Shown here: in pieces, positions 61,056 through 64,000 of the stretch
Numbering within the stretch: the first letter of the stretch is position 1
How the letters are laid out: every line of letters begins with the position of its first letter
Notes under the pieces: model-generated
What the model was told of the DNA's origin: nothing
Database searches by the model: none
The model's input: only the letters and a program-made list of their open reading frames with translations
Translations under genes and position numbers: made by a program
Assembly: GCA_965228975.1 (NCBI GenBank)
Contig: OZ245851.1
Location: 1,240,001 to 1,304,000, forward strand
DNA: 64,000 nucleotides
Reading direction: 5' to 3'
Source of the DNA: JAJFJD01 sp965228975
GTDB lineage: Bacteria; Pseudomonadota; Alphaproteobacteria; UBA8366

Positions 61056-62294
61056 ATGGACGAAACCTTTTATCGCATAAAGCGTCTCCCGCCCTACGTT
61101 TTCACCGAGGTTAACGCGATGAAGGCTGCGGCGCGGGCCGCCGGCAAGGACATCATCGATTTCGGCATGGGCAACCCGGATTCGCCGACGCCGGAGCACA
61201 TTGTCGAGAAGCTGGTGGAATCGGTCCGCAACCCGCGGACGCACCGCTATTCCAACAGTAAGGGCATCCCCGGTCTGCGCCGCGCGCTGTCGGCCTATTA
61301 CGAGCGCCGTTTCGGCGTGGCCGTCGACCCGGAGACGGAGGTCGTTGCGACGCTGGGCTCGAAGGAGGGCCTGGCCAACTTGGCGCAGGCGATCACCAGT
61401 CCGGGCGACGTCGTCTTGTCGCCCAATCCGAGTTATCCGATTCATGCGTTCGGTTTCATCATCGCGGGCGCGGCGGTCCGGCATCTGCCGGCCTACGCCG
61501 CCAGCCCCGAAGCGCGGGTGGAATTCATGGCTGCCCTCGACAGGGCCGTTGTTCATTCGATCCCCAAGCCGATGGCCGTCGTGCTGAATTTTCCGTCGAA
61601 TCCCACCGCCGAGGTCGTCGACCTGGATTTTTACGAGGAAGTTGTCGATTTCTGCCGCTTCCACGGCATCTATATCCTGTCCGATCTGGCCTATGCGGAA
61701 ATCTACTATGATGACGGCAATCCCCCGCCCTCGATCCTGCAGGTGCCGAAAGCGCGCGAAATCGCGGTGGAGTTCACGTCGCTCAGCAAGACCTATTCGA
61801 TGCCCGGATGGCGGATGGGATTCGCCGCCGGCAATGCGCAACTTATCGGCGCCTTGGCGCGGGTGAAGTCCTATCTGGACTATGGCGCCTTCACGCCGAT
61901 CCAGGTGGCGGCAACGGCCGCCCTCAACGGGCCGCAGGATTGTGTGGACGAGATCCGGCGGGTCTATCGCGACCGCCGCGACGTGTTGATCGAGGGGCTG
62001 GCCGGTGCGGGATGGCAGGTGCCGAGCCCGCAAGCCACGATGTTCGCCTGGGCACCGGTACCGCCGGCCTTCTCGGGTATCGGGTCGCTCGAATTCTCCA
62101 AGCTGTTGCTGGAGGAGGCGAACGTGGCGGTGTCGCCCGGCGTGGGATTCGGCGAGCATGGCGAAGATCATTGCCGTCTGGCCCTGGTCGAGAACCCGCA
62201 ACGGATCCGTCAGGCCGTGCGCAACATCAAGGCGTTTCTCGCCAATACGGATCGCCATCTGGAGACGCGGGAGCGCCGGGCGGTGGCAGAATGA
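61056..62294 (+). CDS. Class I/II aminotransferase (AlaC / LL-diaminopimelate type)
   Basis: A 412-residue PLP enzyme of fold type I. Seen are IDFGMGNPDSPTPEHIVEKL, the substrate-binding NPSYPIHAFGF and LNFPSNPTAEVVD, and the PLP lysine in EFTSLSKTYSMPGWRMGFAAGN. Close relatives are annotated as glutamate-pyruvate (AlaC) or LL-diaminopimelate aminotransferases. The gene overlaps hom by 4 bases (ATGA); the order aminotransferase-hom-glpX is conserved in alphaproteobacteria and suggests a link to aspartate-family amino acids. Confidence 0.93.
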   Translation: MDETFYRIKRLPPYVFTEVNAMKAAARAAGKDIIDFGMGNPDSPTPEHIVEKLVESVRNPRTHRYSNSKGIPGLRRALSAYYERRFGVAVDPETEVVATLGSKEGLANLAQAITSPGDVVLSPNPSYPIHAFGFIIAGAAVRHLPAYAASPEARVEFMAALDRAVVHSIPKPMAVVLNFPSNPTAEVVDLDFYEEVVDFCRFHGIYILSDLAYAEIYYDDGNPPPSILQVPKAREIAVEFTSLSKTYSMPGWRMGFAAGNAQLIGALARVKSYLDYGAFTPIQVAATAALNGPQDCVDEIRRVYRDRRDVLIEGLAGAGWQVPSPQATMFAWAPVPPAFSGIGSLEFSKLLLEEANVAVSPGVGFGEHGEDHCRLALVENPQRIRQAVRNIKAFLANTDRHLETRERRAVAE

Positions 62295-63583
62295 CCGATC
62301 CCCTCAAACTCGCGATCGCCGGTCTCGGCACGGTCGGCGTCGGCACGCTGGAACTGCTGGCGAAACAGGAAGGCTTGTTGTCTCAACGGTGCGGTCGACC
62401 GTTGCGCGTAACCTCAGTCTCCGCCCGCGACCGGGCGCGCGACCGGGGCGTCGACTTGTCTCCATACCAATGGTTCGACGATGCCGCGGAGATGGCGGCA
62501 CGGGCCGACGCCGACGTTGTCGTCGAACTGATCGGCGGCAGCGACGGTAAGGCCAAGGACGCGACCGAGGCGGCCATCGCGGCCGGCCGCCACGTGGTGA
62601 CCGCCAACAAGGCGCTGATTGCCTTGCACGGAACGGCATTGGCGGGGATTGCGGAAGAAGCGGGTGTCACGCTTGCCTACGAGGCGGCGGTGGCCGGCGC
62701 CATTCCGGTCATCCGCGCAATGCGTGAAGGGCTTTCCGGCAATCGGATCAGCCGTTTGCATGGCATTCTTAACGGTACGTGCAACTATATCCTGACGACG
62801 ATGCGCGAGACCGGACGCGATTTCGCCGATGTGCTGGCCGAGGCCCAGGAACTCGGTTTTGCCGAGGCGGATCCGAGTTTCGATATCGATGGCGTCGACA
62901 CGGCCCACAAGCTCGCGATCCTGGCCAGTCTTGCTTTCGGCAGTAAGGTGGATTTCGACGGCGTACATGTCGAGGGTATACGCCAGATCACCGCGGAAGA
63001 CATCGCCCATGCGGAAGAACTCGGCTACCGGATCAAGCTGTTGGGCACGGCGGAAGTCACCGACGACGGCCTGCAGCAGCGGGTCCATCCGGCGATGGTA
63101 CCGCTCGATGCGCCGATCGCCTCGGTCGAAGGGGTATTGAACGCGGTCGAATCGGAGAGCGATTTCGCAGGGACCACGGTGCTGGAAGGACGTGGTGCCG
63201 GCGCGGGGCCGACCGCATCGGCCGTTGTGGGCGATATCGTCGATATCGCCTGCGACCGCCGCACGCCGACCTTCGGCGTACCGGTGTCGCAGTTGGCCGA
63301 TATCGCCTCGGCGCCGATGGAGCGGCATGTCGGTCCATATTATGTAAGATTGATGGTGTACGATAAACCGGGGGTGTTCGCGGACGTGGCGGCGATCCTG
63401 CGTGACCACGAAATTTCGATGGAAGCGGTGATTCAGCGGGCGCGCTCGGCGACCGAGGCGGTGCCGGTGGTCCTGACCACGCATGAGACACGCGAATCCT
63501 CGATGATGGGGGCGCTCGACGCCATAGCCCTATTGGATGCGGTGCATGAACGGCCCTGTGTGATAAGAATAGAACGACCGTAG
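62291..63583 (+). CDS. hom: Homoserine dehydrogenase
   Basis: Hom reduces aspartate semialdehyde to homoserine for threonine and methionine synthesis. The 430-residue protein begins LKLAIAGLGTVGVGTLELL (NAD(P) fold) and has NKALIALHG, LNGTCNYILTTM and FAEADPSFDIDGVDTAHKLAILASLAFG. The last 80 residues form an ACT domain (YYVRLMVYDKPGVFADVAAILRDHEISMEAVIQ) for feedback control by threonine. The ATG overlaps the aminotransferase stop. Confidence 0.97.
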   Translation: MTDPLKLAIAGLGTVGVGTLELLAKQEGLLSQRCGRPLRVTSVSARDRARDRGVDLSPYQWFDDAAEMAARADADVVVELIGGSDGKAKDATEAAIAAGRHVVTANKALIALHGTALAGIAEEAGVTLAYEAAVAGAIPVIRAMREGLSGNRISRLHGILNGTCNYILTTMRETGRDFADVLAEAQELGFAEADPSFDIDGVDTAHKLAILASLAFGSKVDFDGVHVEGIRQITAEDIAHAEELGYRIKLLGTAEVTDDGLQQRVHPAMVPLDAPIASVEGVLNAVESESDFAGTTVLEGRGAGAGPTASAVVGDIVDIACDRRTPTFGVPVSQLADIASAPMERHVGPYYVRLMVYDKPGVFADVAAILRDHEISMEAVIQRARSATEAVPVVLTTHETRESSMMGALDAIALLDAVHERPCVIRIERP

Positions 63584-63645
63584 GCCTTCGTGACGAAGGA
63601 CGGTAGTGGATAACGGATTGGCAGGAATTGGGGTAGGAAGTGACT

Positions 63646-64000
63646 ATGGCGACATCGGCGATCATGGAGCGAAATCTCGCGTTGGAAGCGGTTCGGGTGA
63701 CCGAAGCGGCGGCGCTTGCGGCCTCGAAATGGATGGGGCGCGGCGACGAGAAGTCGGCGGACCAAGCGGCGGTCGACGCCATGCGCGAGGCGCTCAACGG
63801 TCTCGACATTAAAGGGACGGTGGTGATCGGCGAGGGCGAGCGCGACGAAGCGCCAATGCTTTATATCGGCGAGGAAGTTGGAAACGGTGACGGGCCGGAA
63901 ATCGATATTGCGCTCGATCCGCTGGAAGGCACCACTATCACCGCCAAGGGCGGCACCAATGCGATGGCCGTGATCGCCATGGCCGAGAAAGGCAACTTCT
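63646..64000 (+). CDS. glpX: Fructose-1,6-bisphosphatase class II GlpX (3' truncated by window edge)
   Basis: The first 118 codons of a GlpX-type phosphatase used in gluconeogenesis. Conserved blocks are RNLALEAVRVTEAAALAASKWMGRGDEKSADQAAVDAMR, VVIGEGERDEAPMLYIGEEVG and the metal-binding IDIALDPLEGTTITAKGG. The ATG at 63646 follows GTAGGAAG; an ATG six codons later would match some relatives better. recJ commonly follows in alphaproteobacteria, outside this window. Confidence 0.95.
   Translation, partial: MATSAIMERNLALEAVRVTEAAALAASKWMGRGDEKSADQAAVDAMREALNGLDIKGTVVIGEGERDEAPMLYIGEEVGNGDGPEIDIALDPLEGTTITAKGGTNAMAVIAMAEKGNF

Overview
The window (about 60% GC by eye) looks like a chromosome segment of a free-living alphaproteobacterium of Rhodospirillales type. 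The evidence is gene order and gene content: nusB-thiL, the block bamE / bc1-complex chaperone / DUF177 / rpmF / plsX / fabH / ihfA / merR / tRNA-Pro, the block aminotransferase-hom-glpX, a K+-independent H+-pyrophosphatase, a class I PHA synthase and a NadQ-type NAD regulator. The genus cannot be fixed from the sequence alone. No prophage, insertion sequence, CRISPR array or rRNA operon was seen. LAYOUT: 1-5.4 kb holds the end of nusB, thiL, a lone FliL-like protein, a HAD phosphatase and the H+-pyrophosphatase. 5.4-12.7 kb holds a chemoreceptor and the conserved envelope, lipid and ribosome block ending in tRNA-Pro(GGG). 12.7-17.4 kb is accessory: a MerC-like membrane protein and an ArsM-like methyltransferase with an in-frame UGA, a Rieske oxygenase, a Rieske ferredoxin, a zinc dehydrogenase and a kinase/receiver pair. 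19.3-27.6 kb is catabolic: GMC oxidoreductase, MmgE/PrpD, nuclease-like protein, cupin and hydantoinase/oxoprolinase subunits. 27.6-31.2 kb holds rlpA, a receiver and a PAS kinase. 31.3-34.9 kb holds two tandem, closely related solute-binding proteins without permease genes. 35.3-41.7 kb holds a dehydrogenase, a TauD-like dioxygenase, a Cys-repeat peptide, cutA, an MFS transporter, a universal stress protein and a CBS protein. 41.9-45.1 kb is nadC-nadA-nadQ with two operator palindromes. 45.3-49.7 kb holds small proteins, metY and neighbours. 49.9-52 kb holds rplM-rpsI and argC. 52-57 kb holds a DehI-like protein, an M20 hydrolase, a GST and an Old Yellow Enzyme/TetR locus. 57.4-60.8 kb holds a small ArfA-like ORF, phaC and an OmpA-type lipoprotein. 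61-64 kb holds the aminotransferase, hom and the start of glpX. MOST NOTEWORTHY: (1) an ArsM-like methyltransferase whose reading frame continues through UGA exactly at a conserved cysteine, followed by a bacterial SECIS-like hairpin, so it is a candidate selenoprotein, with a MerC-like protein next to it. (2) A 53-codon ORF with a strong ribosome binding site between two copies of a palindrome that also lies in front of the TetR gene, defining a local regulon with an Old Yellow Enzyme. (3) A small basic ORF whose intrinsic terminator lies inside its coding sequence, as in the ribosome-rescue gene arfA, predicting a non-stop mRNA. (4) Two ATGCTC-N5-GAGCAT operators in front of nadA next to the NadQ regulator. 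All of these are predictions from sequence.
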